A stretch of DNA of 64,000 nucleotides from assembly GCA_947044405.1 (NCBI GenBank), contig CAMRHE010000054.1, forward strand, positions 3,286,001-3,350,000, in the 5' to 3' direction. The translations under genes and the position numbers were made by a program. The DNA is from Leptodactylus fallax (lineage: Eukaryota; Chordata; Amphibia; Anura; Leptodactylidae). The notes under the pieces are model-generated. The model saw only the letters and a program-made list of their open reading frames with translations, was not told the DNA's origin and did not search any database. This document shows, piece by piece, positions 25,464 through 36,384 of this stretch (position 1 is its first letter; every line of letters starts with the position of its first letter).

Positions 25464-26914
25464 AGTACCAGATCAACAGAATCATAGCCATAGATCAATA
25501 TCACACCCAGGATAAGAACAGCAGGCAAAAGAGAGAATCCACAAAAGAAAAAGCCAGGGTGAAAGATAGAAAAAAACACAGGTGAGGAAACACCAAATAA
25601 TCTGCAATACTGGCAAAATAATCAAGTGACTACCTGCTCTTCTAAAGTCCTGAGGCTACATTCACATGACCAAGGTGCAAAATGCCCGTGAAAAATATCT
25701 TGAACCCGAGGGGCACCTGTTTTTGTGGATCCCCCATACATTTATATGTATGGAGGAGTCCGTGAAAACAGACAAAATTAAGACGTGACTATACTTTGAC
25801 GGTCTGTTACAGCCGTCACTGGTCATGTGAATAATCCCCATTCACTTGAATTTAATGCTGCTTTGTGACGTCCGTGAAAATAACCATTATTCACTATTGT
25901 GTTAATATAGCTTTAGTGCTGTCGGCTTCTTAGGAGTTAGCATTGCGTAGGTAAGGTAACAACATATCCAACATCAGGTATAAAAGGTAGTCCAAACTTT
26001 ATTTGAATATAATTTGAATAAAATTTAATGCAGGAGTATGTTGCAGAGAAACAAACAGCAATTTACATGTTTCAAGTGCTGTACATTCTTAGCAATAGCA
26101 GCAAGAGAGCATAGTGGGGCACTGCTTTTTATCCCTGTCGCTGGGCAAATGCTTTTCTGTATTGTAAGCACTAACTATGTCTGCTTGCCCCCTGCTGGCC
26201 ATTAACAGCCACGTGGCATCAACTTTTTGTCGGTCTAAGGGATATCCGCACCCCGGGACGTCGCTGGAAAGAAAAACCTGCCCCCCCAGCCCCGAAGCCC
26301 TCTCCCCCACATCCCCATTATACTTACCTGTTCCTCCTATGGATATCCGGATCCCGGGTCGTCATCGTTGGAAAGCCGCCTTTTTATTACGTGTGCTGAG
26401 CGAGTAAACCACAATTCATCATGGTAGTTGTAGGAAAACAACAGGAAGATACCCATGTAAACTAATGCTGAAGATGCCAGGAGAAATCACTCAAAACACT
26501 GCTAAAGGTATTTGGGTGCACTTATTAACCTATTAATAGCACTAACAGACCTCTTTTGAAAAAATATTTTTTGCCTGGAAAACCCCTTTAACAATGGTCA
26601 CTATCAGAACCGTCATAAATCCATTAAAAATCCCATTGATTTCAATCTGAAATCAATCTGAAATCATTTGATCTGTTGTCCGTTATTGACCGTTTGTTTC
26701 AGTTTACACCCAATCCGTCACATTATTTTTGTGGACACATAAATCCAGGGTGCAGGACTTTTGTGTCCGTTAAAAATAACGGTATTATGACAGATGGCAA
26801 GCATCCGTTATTTTTTAACATTAATATCTATGGGTAATGTACTTCACATTATCACAATTAAAGAAACCATGTACAAAAAAGAAGCAGTGGCAAAGGTGAC
26901 TATTATGGTTTCTT
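25464..26914. other. No gene; several worn repeats
   Basis: 25650-25920 contains CATTCACATGACC and its inverse GGTCATGTGAAT about 150 bp apart, a non-autonomous DNA repeat. 26450-26591 (AATCACTCAAAACACTGCTAAAG to AACCCCTTTAA) is a second copy of 54590-54719. Nothing coding is supported. Confidence 0.45.
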
Positions 26915-27507
26915 TAACCCCTAAGCGCACCAGGACGTACATGTCTGTCCTGGTGCATGTGACTAAACATGGCGGCCGCTCTGAAATAGAGCAGCTGCAC
27001 TAGCTGCTGGGTCCCTACTGTTTTACACTCTTATCACAGGCATATAACCAATCAGGTGCCCTAACCACGGCATCTTTGTGGTTACTTTCACTTTCCCTAT
27101 TAGTATTGGTAATGGGACGGACCTCCGCAGCGCGATAGCGGGAGCCATCCAGTTACCATGGCAGGCGGGAGCCTTCTGAAGATTCCCGGCTCTGCCAGAG
27201 TATTGTAACTACTGAAGCCTGCCTGCAGAAGGCTTCAATAGTTACATAGCAAAATTGCTATAGACTGCAATACAGTAGTATTCCAGTCTATGGCACAGGT
27301 GATCTGAAGATCACATGTTCAAGCACCCTAGGGGGGGCTAAAAAAAAAAAAAAGTTAAAAAAAAGTTTTTAAAAATATTAAAAAAAAATAAAAAACTAAA
27401 AGTTGAAATCACCCCCATTTACTTAGATCACATATAAATGTAAACAAATAAAAGTAAACATAAACACATTAGGCATCCCTAAGCCCGAAAATTCCCAAAC
27501 TATTATA
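26915..27507. repeat. AT-tailed interspersed repeat, left part
   Basis: Starts AACCCCTAAGCGCACCAGGACGTA and includes GGCGGGAGCCTTCTGAAG, CAGTCTATGG and a long A-rich tail. It continues after the inserted Tc1 at 29114-29250 (CATACGGTAAATGCTGTAG...AAGTGATCAAAACATCATAC). Relatives: 3470-3850 and 46900-47394/53507-53816. Confidence 0.55.
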
Positions 27508-27509
27508 TA

Positions 27510-29111
27510 CAGTGGGGAAAAAAGTATTTAGTCAGCCACCAATTGTGTAAGTTCTCCCACTTAAAAAGATGAGGCCGGCCTGTAATTGACATCATACGTA
27601 GACCTCAACTATGAGAGACAAAATGAGAAAACAAATCCAGAAAATCACATTGTCTGATTTTTAAAGAATTTATTTGCAAATTATGGTGGAAAATAAGTAT
27701 TTGGTCAATAATAAAACTTCATCTCAATACTTTGTTATATATCCCTTGTTGGCAATGACAGAGGTCAAACGTTTTCTGTAAGTCTTCACAAGGTTGGCAC
27801 ACACTGTTGCTGGTATGTTGGCCCATTCCTCCATGCAGATCTCCTCTAGAGCAGTGATGTTTTGGGGCTGTCGCAGGGTAACACGGACTTTCAACTCCCT
27901 ACAAAGGTTTTCTATGGAGTTGAGATCTGCAGACTGGCTGGGCCACTCCAGGACCTTGAAATGCTTCTTACGAAGCCACTCCTTCGTTGCCCTGGCGGTG
28001 TGCTTGGAGTCATTGTCATGCTGTAAGACCCAGCCACGTTTCATCTTCAATGCCCTTGCTGATGGAAGGAGGTTTGCACTCAAAATCTCACGATACATGG
28101 CCCCATTCTTTCTTTCATGTACATGGATCAGTCGTCCTGGTTCCTTTGCAGAGAAACAGCCCCAAAGCATGATGTTGCCACCCCCATGCTTCACAGTAGG
28201 TATGGTGTTCTTTGGATGCAACTCAGCATTCACTCTCCTCCAAACACGACAAGTTGTGTTTCTACCAAACAGTTCTACTTTGGTTTCATCTGACCATATA
28301 ACATTCTCCCAATACTCTTCTGGAACATCCAAATGCTCTCTAGCAAACTTCAGACGGGCCCCGATATGTACTGGCTTAAACAGGGGGACACGTCTGGCAG
28401 TGCAGGATCTGAGTCCCTGGCGGCGTAGTGTGTTACTGACGGTAGGCTTTGTTACGTTAGTCCCAGCTTTCTGCAGGTCATTCAGTACGTTCCCCCGTGT
28501 GTTTCTGGGATTTTTCCTCACCGTTCTTGTGATCATTTTGACCCCACGGGGTGAGATCTTGCGTGGAGCCCCTGATCGAGGGAGATTATCAGTGGTCTTG
28601 TATGTCTTCCATTTTATAATTATTGCTCCCACAGTTGATTTCTTCACACCAAGCTGCTTGCCTATTGCAGATTCAGTCTTCCCAGCCTGGTGCAGGTCTA
28701 CAATTTTGTTTCTGGTGTCTTTCCACAGGTCTTTGGTCTTCACCATAGTGGAGTTTGGAGTGTGACTGTTTGAGGTTGTGGACAGGCGTCTTTTATACTG
28801 ATAACAATTTCAAACAGGTGCCATTACTACAGGTAATGAGTGGAGGACAGAGGAGCCTCTTAAAGAAGAAGTTACAGGTCTCTGAGAGCCAGAAATCTTG
28901 CTTGTTTGTAGGTGACCAAATACTTATTTTCCACCATAATTTGCAAATAAATTCTTTAAAAAATCATACAATGTGATTTTCTTGATAAGTTTTCTCATTT
29001 TGTCTCTCATAGTTGAGGTCTACCTATGATGACAATTACAGGCCCCTCTCATCTTTTTAAGTGGGAGAACTTGCACAATTGGTGGTTGACTAAATACTTT
29101 TTCCCCCACTG
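27510..29111 (-). mobile_element. Tc1-like element, family C, complete
   Basis: Ends CAGTGGGGAAAAAAGTATTT (27510) and the inverse at 29111, flanked by TA (27508-27509 and 29112-29113). Long inverted repeats extend to CACCATAATTTGCAAATAAA near 27680 and 28940. It encloses one uninterrupted transposase frame. Sister copy at 39541-41062. Confidence 0.93.
27724..28746 (-). CDS. Tc1-like transposase, open but motif-damaged
   Basis: 340-codon frame starting at ATG 28746 ([13 protein letters not shown]) and ending GYITKY, full length for the family. Two helix-turn-helix motifs fill residues 1-110 ([20 protein letters not shown]; second near 75-110). Catalytic residues are present: D153 ([12 protein letters not shown]), D244 ([10 protein letters not shown]), E279 (SIENL), with a [12 protein letters not shown] glycine box at 186-197. 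Normally invariant neighbours are changed: Pro to Ser after DND (247), Pro273 to Ala and Pro277 to Ser in the SPDLNPIE block, Trp282 to Cys. I infer a weak or dead enzyme despite the open frame. Confidence 0.88.
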   Translation of the reverse strand: MVKTKDLWKDTRNKIVDLHQAGKTESAIGKQLGVKKSTVGAIIIKWKTYKTTDNLPRSGAPRKISPRGVKMITRTVRKNPRNTRGNVLNDLQKAGTNVTKPTVSNTLRRQGLRSCTARRVPLFKPVHIGARLKFAREHLDVPEEYWENVIWSDETKVELFGRNTTCRVWRRVNAELHPKNTIPTVKHGGGNIMLWGCFSAKEPGRLIHVHERKNGAMYREILSANLLPSARALKMKRGWVLQHDNDSKHTARATKEWLRKKHFKVLEWPSQSADLNSIENLCRELKVRVTLRQPQNITALEEICMEEWANIPATVCANLVKTYRKRLTSVIANKGYITKY

Positions 29112-29113
29112 TA

Positions 29114-29250
29114 ACTAAACACATTTGTCCCATACGGTAAATGCTGTAGTAGGAAAAGAAAATCAAAATGCCTGATTTTGCATTTTTTCTCCAATTTCCC
29201 TTCCTAAAAAAATGGCATAAAAAGTGATCAAAACATCATACATTCTCCAA
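29114..29250. repeat. AT-tailed interspersed repeat, right part
   Basis: Continuation of 26915-27507 beyond the Tc1 insertion. Confidence 0.45.
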
Positions 29251-29455
29251 CATTGTATCAATAGAAACCGCCAGCGTTTTTGTAGGTATAATTGAGATTC
29301 TGCAATGTACAAAAACGCAATTAGCGCAATTAGCCAGAATCCCATCCACTTTGCAGGTACTGTAATATGCAACGTTTTGTGCCACGGCGTTTCCGACACG
29401 GCCAAAATGCTGTGTATTTGCAACTTGGGGCCCTGGCCTAAAAGAGCTGCCGTTC
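29250..29455. repeat. Non-autonomous DNA-repeat family member
   Basis: Contains AGCCAGAATCCCATCCACTT and CAGGTACTGTAATATGC, shared with 55380-55430 (TAGCCATAATCTCATTCACT; CTGGTACTGTAAAATA). Ends GGGGCCCTGGCCTA. Confidence 0.45.
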
Positions 29456-29689
29456 AATTGCAAAAGAGCAGAGTAAACCAGCAGCAGTTATCTGTGTGTT
29501 TCCATCAGCTTCTTTCAGCAGCTGACAGCTTCAAAAAAGGATTAGATTCCTTTTTACAGCAAAATAGCATTGATGCTTATGGAAATGTATAGAATACTTA
29601 TTTCCTTCAGTCACTCCCTTTCCCATTCCCTGGTTGAACTTGGACTTAAGTTGTTTTTCAACCATACTAACTATGTTACTTGTTTTTCA

Positions 29690-30300
29690 ATTACATCCCA
29701 CAGATACTTGATTGCATTGAAATCTGAGGAATTTGAAGGCCAAGTCAACACCTTGGATTCTTTGTCATGTTAGGCAAACCATTTCTAAACAACATATGCA
29801 GTTTTGCAGAATGCATTATCCTGCTAAAAGAAGTCACTGCCATTAGAGAATTTCATAGCTATAAGCGGGTGTATTTGGTCACTAACAATGTTTAGATAAG
29901 GGTTACATATTAAAGTAACATCCACATGAATGACAGGACCCAAAGTTTTCTAGTAGAACTATCCCCAGAGCTTCTTCTAGGTTGCCTTATTTCTTTAGTA
30001 CAATCTGGAGCTATCTTTTCCATAGGTAAGAGACACATACAAAGGCATCAGGCTGTCCAAATGAAGTAAGAGTAAATGTGATTCATCAGACCAGACCACC
30101 CTCTTCTATTGCTTTATGGTCTAGTTTGATGCTCATTTCAAGGTGGGCACGGATCAGAATAGGCATCTACACAGCCCCATATGCAGCATGCTCCAATGTA
30201 CTGTGCGTTCTGAAAACTATTTTTACAATAGCCAGCATTAGCCACCAACTTGTGCTCCAGTGGCCTTTGTGGGATTGGGCCAGTCAGGCTAATCTTTTGT
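29690..30300 (-). pseudogene. Degenerate Tc1/mariner-type transposase
   Basis: Minus-strand translation shows GWSDESH (first Asp motif, near 30075-30100), QDNAFCKTAYVV (second Asp, about 29790-29825) and WPSNSSDFNAIKYLWDV (third motif, about 29690-29735, Glu replaced). Many stops and shifts. It is more diverged from families A-F than they are from each other. No inverted repeats were identified, so the element boundaries are unknown. Confidence 0.7.
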
Positions 30301-30379
30301 TCTCGATCAGTCCTCCAGTCATCAGAATTTGGCCCTTCTCAAACAAAATTGCTCAGATTCTTATTGACACAAACTCAAT

Positions 30380-31395
30380 TGACACAAATTTGATATGAAA
30401 AACAAAAAGAAGAAAAAAAAATCTGGGCATAATTGGAACCAAGCGTTCATCATCTTTGCCCCACCTTGCACAGCCCCTCTAACTGACCCATCTATCAAAG
30501 TTAATGGAACCACACTTGCTCCAGTCCCATGGGTCCACTGCCTTAGGATAACCTTTGACTCTGACCTACCCTTCAAGCCACACATCCAAACCCTCAACAC
30601 CTCCTGCTGCCTCCAACTCGAACATCCATCGAATCCGCTCCTTCCTCACCCCAGAAACTACAAAAATGCTAGTCCACACCCTCATAATCTCCCGCTTAGA
30701 CTACTGTAACACCCTTCTCCATGGCCTCCCAGCAAATACTCTCGCCCCCCCCCCCTACAGTCCACCTTAAACTGTGCCGCTTGCTTAATACACTTCTCCC
30801 TTGTTCGTCATCGCTGCTCCCCTCTGCCAATCCCTTTACTGGCTACCTGTCTCCCAGCGAATAGAGTTCAAAATGTTAAAGTTGACATACAAAGCCATCC
30901 ACAACCTGTCCTCTCCATATATCTCTGACCTAATCTCCCGCTATCTGCCCACACGTAATCTCCGATCCTCCCAAAACCTTCTACTCTGCTCTTAACCACT
31001 CTTCACACAACTGTCTCCAAGACTTCTCCCGTGCATCCCCCATACTCTGGAACTCACTACCACAATACATAAGACTGTCCCCCACAATCACAAGCTTCAA
31101 GAAAACCCCGAATACTCACCTATTCAGTAAGGCCTACAACCTCCAATAACACTACTGTCACCACACCACCACCTGAACAGCCTCTATCCTCACCTACTGT
31201 CTCTATCCCTCTTTCCTCATAGATTGTAAGACCTTGCAGGCAGGGCCCACTATCACACTGTGCCAGTTGTTCACTGTTAGTATTGTATTTGTTTTGTTTA
31301 TTTTACTGTGTACTATATTTAAATCCTTAAATGTAAAGCACCATGGAATTAGTGGTGCCCTATAAATAATAATAATAATAATTATAATAATATAC
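30380..31395 (+). pseudogene. L2-like LINE, 3' end of the RT ORF
   Basis: C-terminal part of a LINE polyprotein. Visible motifs: [32 protein letters not shown], SLYWLPVSQRIEFKMLKLTY, ISDLISRYLPTRNLRSSQNL. These are the region downstream of the RT palm in L2/CR1-group LINEs. Frameshifts separate 30395-30709, 30555-30770 and 30801-30995. The 3' end reads TGTAAAGCACCATGGAATTAG then (AAT)n at 31366-31395, the L2-type tail. 5' truncated. Confidence 0.78.
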
Positions 31396-31936
31396 CTCTA
31401 AAAAAAATCCACGTTTATTGGAAAAAAAAAATCAAATTCCCAATGCATAAAATATGTGCAACATTCTAAAGGAGCATACATATTAAATCCTTTAAAACAT
31501 ATGTTCGCCTTGAGAAAAGAATATCAACAGTAGTAGTTTTTTCTACAAAAGCAAAAAGCTAATTTTTGGATTTTCAAATCAAAAGGTTGAGTGATAAAAT
31601 TGTAACCAGTAACTTTCAGAAACCTATGTCTGGTAATTCTCTTCTTATGGCAAAGAGCCATCACCCTAAATTTGATTACTGGGTTAACTGTTGGCCAGTT
31701 CTTTGAATTGTAGAGGAACTGCTTGGAGAATGCCCCCTTTTTAGAGCAGGCTGCTGATTTCTTCAGCATAGATATAGCAAATGTGGTGGTAAACAGTGTA
31801 AATCTGAAAATAGAGATGGAGCTGACAGGGTGCATTTCTTTACCAGGATTGGTTATTATTGGAATACCTTTTTGTGAGTATTACAAAAAAAAATCTGGTG
31901 CCATTTGACATTGAGTGATGATATTTACAAAATACA
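31396..31936. other. No gene or recognised repeat
   Basis: AT-rich; nothing supported on either strand. Confidence 0.4.
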
Positions 31937-32407
31937 AGTGCATCTCAATAAATTAGAATATCATCATAAAGTTATTATTTTTTTAGTAATTCAATTGAAA
32001 AAGTGAAACACATATATTATATTGAGTCATTACAAACAGAGTGAACTTTTTCAACTCTTTATTTATGTTAATGTTGATGTTTATGGCTTACAGCCAAGGA
32101 AAACCAAAAGTCATTATTTCAAAAAATTAGAATATTATATAAGACCAACTGTAAAAAAATTATTTAACACAGAAATGTTGGCCAAATGAAAAGTATGTAC
32201 AGTAAATGCACTCAATACTTGTTTGGGGCTCCTTTTGCATGAATGCATCAATGCAGCGTGGCATGGAGGTGATCAGCCTGTGGCACTGCAGAGGTGTTAT
32301 GGAAGCCCAGGTTGCTTTGAAAACAGCCTTCAGCTCGCCTGCATTGTTGGGTCTGGTGTCTCTCATCTTCCTCTTGACAATACCCCATACATTCTCTATG
32401 GGGTTAA
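31937..32407 (-). pseudogene. Tc1-like element fragment with transposase C terminus
   Basis: Left inverted repeat (AAGTGCATCTCAATAAATTAGAATATCAT) followed by a minus-strand transposase end: NPIENVWGIVKRKMRDTRPN carries the Glu of the triad, then ELKAVFKATWASI. Everything upstream, including both Asp motifs, is lost. Sequence switches to a minisatellite at about 32408. Same family as the remnant at 1765-2101. Confidence 0.75.
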
Positions 32408-32545
32408 TGCTGCAGGGCATAATACTGTGTACAGGGGCCGCTGCGGGGCATAATACCGTGTGCAGGGGCCGCTGCGGGGCATAATACCATGTAATACTGT
32501 GTTCAGGGGCCGCTGTGGGCCATAATACCATGTAATACTGTATTT
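32408..32545. repeat. Minisatellite, unit about 38 bp
   Basis: Three to four units of GGGGCATAATACCGTGTGCA plus GGGGCCGCTGC. Unit content (GGGGC, CATAATAC) recalls the hAT-like element at 21734-25455. The following TACTCACCTGTCCC...GACTGCTGAGG also matches 21910-21970 of that element, so 32408-32700 may be a fragment of a relative. Confidence 0.65.
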
Positions 32546-33179
32546 AAAAAAAACACCTACTCACCTGTCCCTTGTGCTCCGATGTCTCCCACCGTGGTTT
32601 GGTTCTGCTGTTCTGGTGTTTTCTTCTGGCAGAAGTCCCCACCGCACATGACTGCTGAGGTCGTTGACATGGGACATCACAGTGCTGTGGGGAAGAAAAC
32701 ACCAGAGCAGCAGGACTGAAACGCGCTGGAAGACACTAGAGCACCTTCCCCAGCCTCATATTTAAAAAGTGGTTATCCTGGAAAACCCCTTTAAGGTGGC
32801 ACTTGGGCTTTATTAAAGGGTCTTTCCAGCTTATTTTTATTGATGTTCTATCCTTAGGACAAATTATCAATAAGAGATCAGTGGACCCCACCTCTGATCA
32901 GCTGTATGAAGGGGATATGGCGCCTGTTTATATCATATGCTGTTTGTTTATAGTGACCGTGTGATGTAGTTACAGTCTTGTCACATGGACGTGTATAGGA
33001 CGAGGCTGTAGTTACATTTCATGGCCGCTTTGAGATGAATGACACTGTGTAAACAGAGAAGCGGTCATGGCACTTACACAGGTACCACGGTTCATTCAAA
33101 CAGCTGATCAGTAGGGAGCCTGGGTTTTTGAGCTATTTATACAGGGTACACACGGACATTATTAATATAATATATCATA
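32546..33179. other. No gene; fragments of interspersed repeats
   Basis: 32765-32935 carries GGAAAACCCCTTTAAGG and a CTATCCTTAGGACAAATTATCAATA block, a repeat also glimpsed at 20740-20815 and 56690-56880. Nothing coding. Confidence 0.4.
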
Positions 33180-33181
33180 TA

Positions 33182-34566
33182 GAGTGCCTTGAGAAAGTAT
33201 TTGGCCCCCTTGAACTTTTCAACCTTTTGTCACATTTCAGGCTTCAAACATAAAGATATAAAATTTTAATTTTTTGGTGAAGAATCAACAACAAGTGGGA
33301 CACAATTGTGAACTGGAATGAGCATCATGAAGACCAAGGAACACACCAGGCAGGTCCGTGATACTGTTGTGGAGAAGTTTAAAGCCGGATTTGGATACAA
33401 AAAGATTTCCCAAACTTTAAACATCCTAAGGAGCACTGTGCAAGCGATCATATTGAAATGGAAGGAGTATCAGACCAATGCAAATCTACCAAGACCCGGC
33501 TGTCCCTCTAAACTTTCATCTCAAACAAGGAGAAGACTGATCAGAGATGCAGCCAAGAGGCCCATGATCACTCTGGATGAACTGCAGAGATCTACAGCTG
33601 AGGTGGGAGAGTCTGTCCATAGGACAACAATCAGTCGTACACTGCACAAATCTGGCCTTTATGGAAGAGTGGCAAGAAGAAAGCCATTTCTCAAAGATAT
33701 CCATAAAAAGTCTCGTTTAAAGTTTGCCACAAGCCACCTGGGAGACACACCAAACATGTGGAAGAAGGTGCTCTGGTCAGATGAAACAAAAATCGAACTT
33801 TTTGGCCACAATGCAAAACGATATGTTTGGCGTAAAAGCAACATAGCTCATCACCCTGAACACACCATCCCCACTGTCAAACATGGTGGTGGCAGCATCA
33901 TGGTTTGGGCCTGCTTTTCTTCAGCAGGGACAGGGAAGATGGTTAAAATTGATGGGAAGATGGATGGAGCCAAATACAGGACCATTCTGGAAGAAAACCT
34001 GTTGTAGTCTGCAAAAGACCTGAGACTGGGACGGAGATTTATCTTCCAACAAGACAATGATCCCAACCATAAAGCAAAATCTACAATGGAATGGTTCACA
34101 AATAAACGTATCCAGGTGTTAGAATGGCCAAGTCAAAGTCCAGACCTGAATCCAATCGAGAATCTGTGGAAAGAGCTGAAAACTGCTGTTCACAAACGCT
34201 CTCCATCCAACCTCACTGAGCTCGAGCTGTTTTCCAAGGAAGAATGGGCAAGAATTTCAGTCTCTCGATGTGCAAAACTGAAAGAGACATACCCCAAGAG
34301 ACTTGCAGCTGTAATTGCAGCAAAAGGTGGCACTACAAAGTATCAACTTAAGGGGGCTGAATAATTTAGCACGCCCCACTTTTCAGTTTTTTATTTTTTA
34401 CAAAAGTTTAAAATATCCAATAAATTTCGTTCTACTTCACGATTGTGTCCCACTTGTTGTTGATTCTTCACCAAAAAATTAAAATTTGATATCCTTATGT
34501 TTGAAGCCTGAAATGTGGCAAAAGGTTGAAAAGTTCAAGGGGGCCGAATACTTTCGCAAGGCACTG
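33182..34566 (+). mobile_element. Tc1-like element, family D
   Basis: Ends AGTGCCTTGAGAAAGTATT / AATACTTTCGCAAGGCACTG between TA at 33180-33181 and 34567-34568; the first base is G instead of the family C. The inverted repeats reach GAAGAATCAACAACAAGTGG. About 1.39 kb. One transposase gene with a single in-frame stop. Confidence 0.92.
33327..34364 (+). pseudogene. Tc1 transposase with one premature TAG
   Basis: Start at ATG 33327 (MKTKEHTRQVRD), three codons inside the longest frame. One frame runs to 34364 except for TAG at 34005-34007, between ILEENLL and SAKDLRLG. Both sides share the frame, so a single C-to-T change (Gln codon CAG) would account for it. Helix-turn-helix regions (FGYKKISQTLNILRSTVQAI), D (LWSDETKIELFG), glycine box ([11 protein letters not shown]), D (QQDNDPNHKA; His-Lys order altered) and E ([11 protein letters not shown]) are all present. 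Confidence 0.92.
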
Positions 34567-34568
34567 TA

Positions 34569-35226
34569 TTTTATAATTGGGGGTAGCAGCAGGATGGGTG
34601 TGCAGGTGAGGACAATGTGGGTTGGATGCCTGGAAAAGTGAGGAGCCAAAGATATCTGTGTTGCAAACTTTACAGAGACAAGTCACAGCTGGAAGACGTG
34701 GCCATGGCGGTCCAAAGGGAAGAGAAGGGAAATGTGAAGGATTAGTCAGAGACGTCACCTGTAAGTCACAGAATGTTACTGCCCTGTATTCACCTAAATG
34801 ATAGAGGATAAATACCTGAGTGATGGGGGTCTGTCTGCTGAGACCCCCACTGAGCCTGAGAATTGGGTTTTTTCCCCCCACTGGGTGGGAATACAGCCTG
34901 ACCGCAGCCATATATAGGCGTGTCACTTGGTGGATGGACGAACCCACGGGGCTCTCATTCACTTCGATGGGAGTGCCAAAGATAGCCGAAGTACAGTACT
35001 CAGCTATCCGCAGCGCTCCTATTATAGAGAATGGGGGCCACATGGGCTCGTCCATGCACCAAGCAGAAGATGTGTGACGTTATTGTCATTGTTAATGCCG
35101 CGTTGATTTCTGATACTGAAGTAATACAGGAAGAAGAATTCTTAAAAACTGTTTCATAAGTTTGTGTATGTTTATTGTACGACAATAACAATGTGTGATG
35201 CTAACAGCATGTAAGCGCAATTTTAT
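34569..35226. other. No gene seen
   Basis: Contains 34870-35070, a worn repeat with ATTCACTTCGATGGGAG and inverse-like CCAC...GTGG blocks. Nothing coding. Confidence 0.4.
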
Positions 35227-35229
35227 ATT

Positions 35230-35251
35230 TTTTTTTTTGGGGGGGGGGGGT
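35230..35251. repeat. T-run followed by G-run
   Basis: About 11 T residues then about 11 G residues immediately before the DIRS fragment. Homopolymers in this position could also hide an assembly error. Confidence 0.85.
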
Positions 35252-35254
35252 GCG

Positions 35255-35635
35255 TCTTTCGATAGTCCACCTCAGGCAGCAAAGAGGCTAGGTTCACCAC
35301 AGGTTACCCCTCCTCAGAGAGGTATATCTGACTTTCACCTGGGCAGAGAAAAAACTGATCCATTTATCCACAGTTCACATCAAGGGCTCCCTGAACATAG
35401 TTTTCCCTTAGTCCTAACAGCAGCACAAGCTTCCCCCCCTAATATAGCATTGTTTTTCTTTATAATTAACACAGGGGGTGGAGGTCTCTCTCGCCCTCTT
35501 ATAGGTCAGTACAGTCACGCATTAATTATGCTAATTAAAAAGTTCTGCCTGTCCTGCCAGCACACAGGGGCAGAAATACCCCATATTGTGCTGCTGTTAG
35601 GACTAAGGGAAAACAGATAAACATTATAATCAACG
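35255..35635 (+). mobile_element. Internally deleted DIRS element
   Basis: A stretch matching the RNase H region (CTCCTCAGAGAGGTATATCTGA, CACCTGGGCAGAGAAA, CACATCAAGGGCTCCCTGAAC; 35262-35401) is joined directly to the right-end unit (TTTTCCCTTAGTCCTAACAG, 35402-35635). It ends CAATCAACG-like TAATCAACG plus ATT. The CCTAACAGCAGCAC version matches copy 3 (47420-47440), not copies 1 and 2 (CCAGACAGCAGCAC), so it belongs to the copy 3 subfamily. Confidence 0.82.
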
Positions 35636-35958
35636 ATTATAACCTAACCCTGCTTTAAACTTCTCCACAACTTCTCACTAGTGTTCTGTAACAAACCTCT
35701 GGGGCCTTCACAGAACAGGTGTATTTGTACTGAGACTAAATTATACACAGCTGGACTCTATTAACTAATTAAGTGACTTCTGAAGGTAGTTGATTGCACT
35801 GGATTTTATTTAGGGGTATCAGAGCACATGGGGCTAAATACTTTTGTACGTCACACTTTTCAGATTTTTATTTGATAAAAATTTTGAAAACCATGTATCA
35901 TTTTCATTCCACTTCACAATTATCTGCTACTTTGTGTTGGTCTATCACTTAAAATCTC

Positions 35959-36152
35959 TATGGAAGAGTGAAGAAATTAGGAAATACCTTTTAGAGGCTA
36001 ACTGAGTATATTTGATGGTAAGCTTTCGGGAGTACTAGCTCCCTTCATCAGACATGGTATTATATACTCAGTTAGCCTCTAAAAGGTATCACCTGATTTC
36101 TTCACTCTTCCACTACTTTCAATGGCTAACACGGTACAACATTATACTATTA
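35959..36152 (-). mobile_element. Foldback unit with hammerhead-like core
   Basis: About 50-bp arms (GAGTGAAGAAATTAG...TTTTAGAGGCTAACTGAGTA and the inverse) surround a hammerhead-like core. TAAAATCTC before and TAAAATATC after (36154-36162) look like a 9-bp target duplication with one mismatch. The organisation recalls the terminal units of Penelope-like elements, but no protein is attached. Confidence 0.7.
36001..36073 (-). ncRNA. Hammerhead ribozyme candidate
   Basis: Read on the minus strand: CTGATGA (36051-36045), stem II GGGAG-loop-CTCCC, GAAA (36027-36024), a short stem III region, then ATC (36016-36014) at the cleavage position. The flanks pair as a long stem I (ACTGAGTATAT with ATATACTCAGT). 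All core boxes match the type I hammerhead consensus. Stem III is very short, as in hammerheads described for Penelope-like elements. Folding or cleavage was not tested. Confidence 0.72.
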
Positions 36153-36384
36153 TTAAAATATCAATAAAATACATTTAATTTTATGGTTGTAAGGTGACAG
36201 AATGTGAAAAAGTTCAAGGGGTATGAATACTTTTGCAAGCCACTGTATATGTTTATTGAATTTGTTATTGATTTGTGAAGAGTTGGGCTACCTATAAACT
36301 ATTTTGTATTTATTTTTGTGTTTTATGAGCATGAAAAAGAAAAAACAAGAAAAATAGAGTGTGAAAGACAGGTGTGTGTGCAGA

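Larger units (their letters stand above)
35636..36245 (-). mobile_element. Right half of a Tc1-like element, family E
   Basis: Ends with the inverted repeat AATACTTTTGCAAGCCACTG followed by TA (36246-36247). The left half is absent, its place taken by the DIRS fragment. It carries no transposase. It is interrupted by the foldback unit at 35959-36152; removing that joins ...CACTTAAAATCTC to AATAAAATACATTT. Confidence 0.75.

Noticed and set aside
27794..28765. 323-codon plus-strand frame opposite the family C transposase
   Set aside because: It is the antisense shadow of the transposase at 27724-28746; the minus-strand frame has all family motifs.
34870..35070. Frames of 60-186 codons around 34.5-35.1 kb
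   Set aside because: They overlap a worn interspersed repeat on both strands and show no domain.
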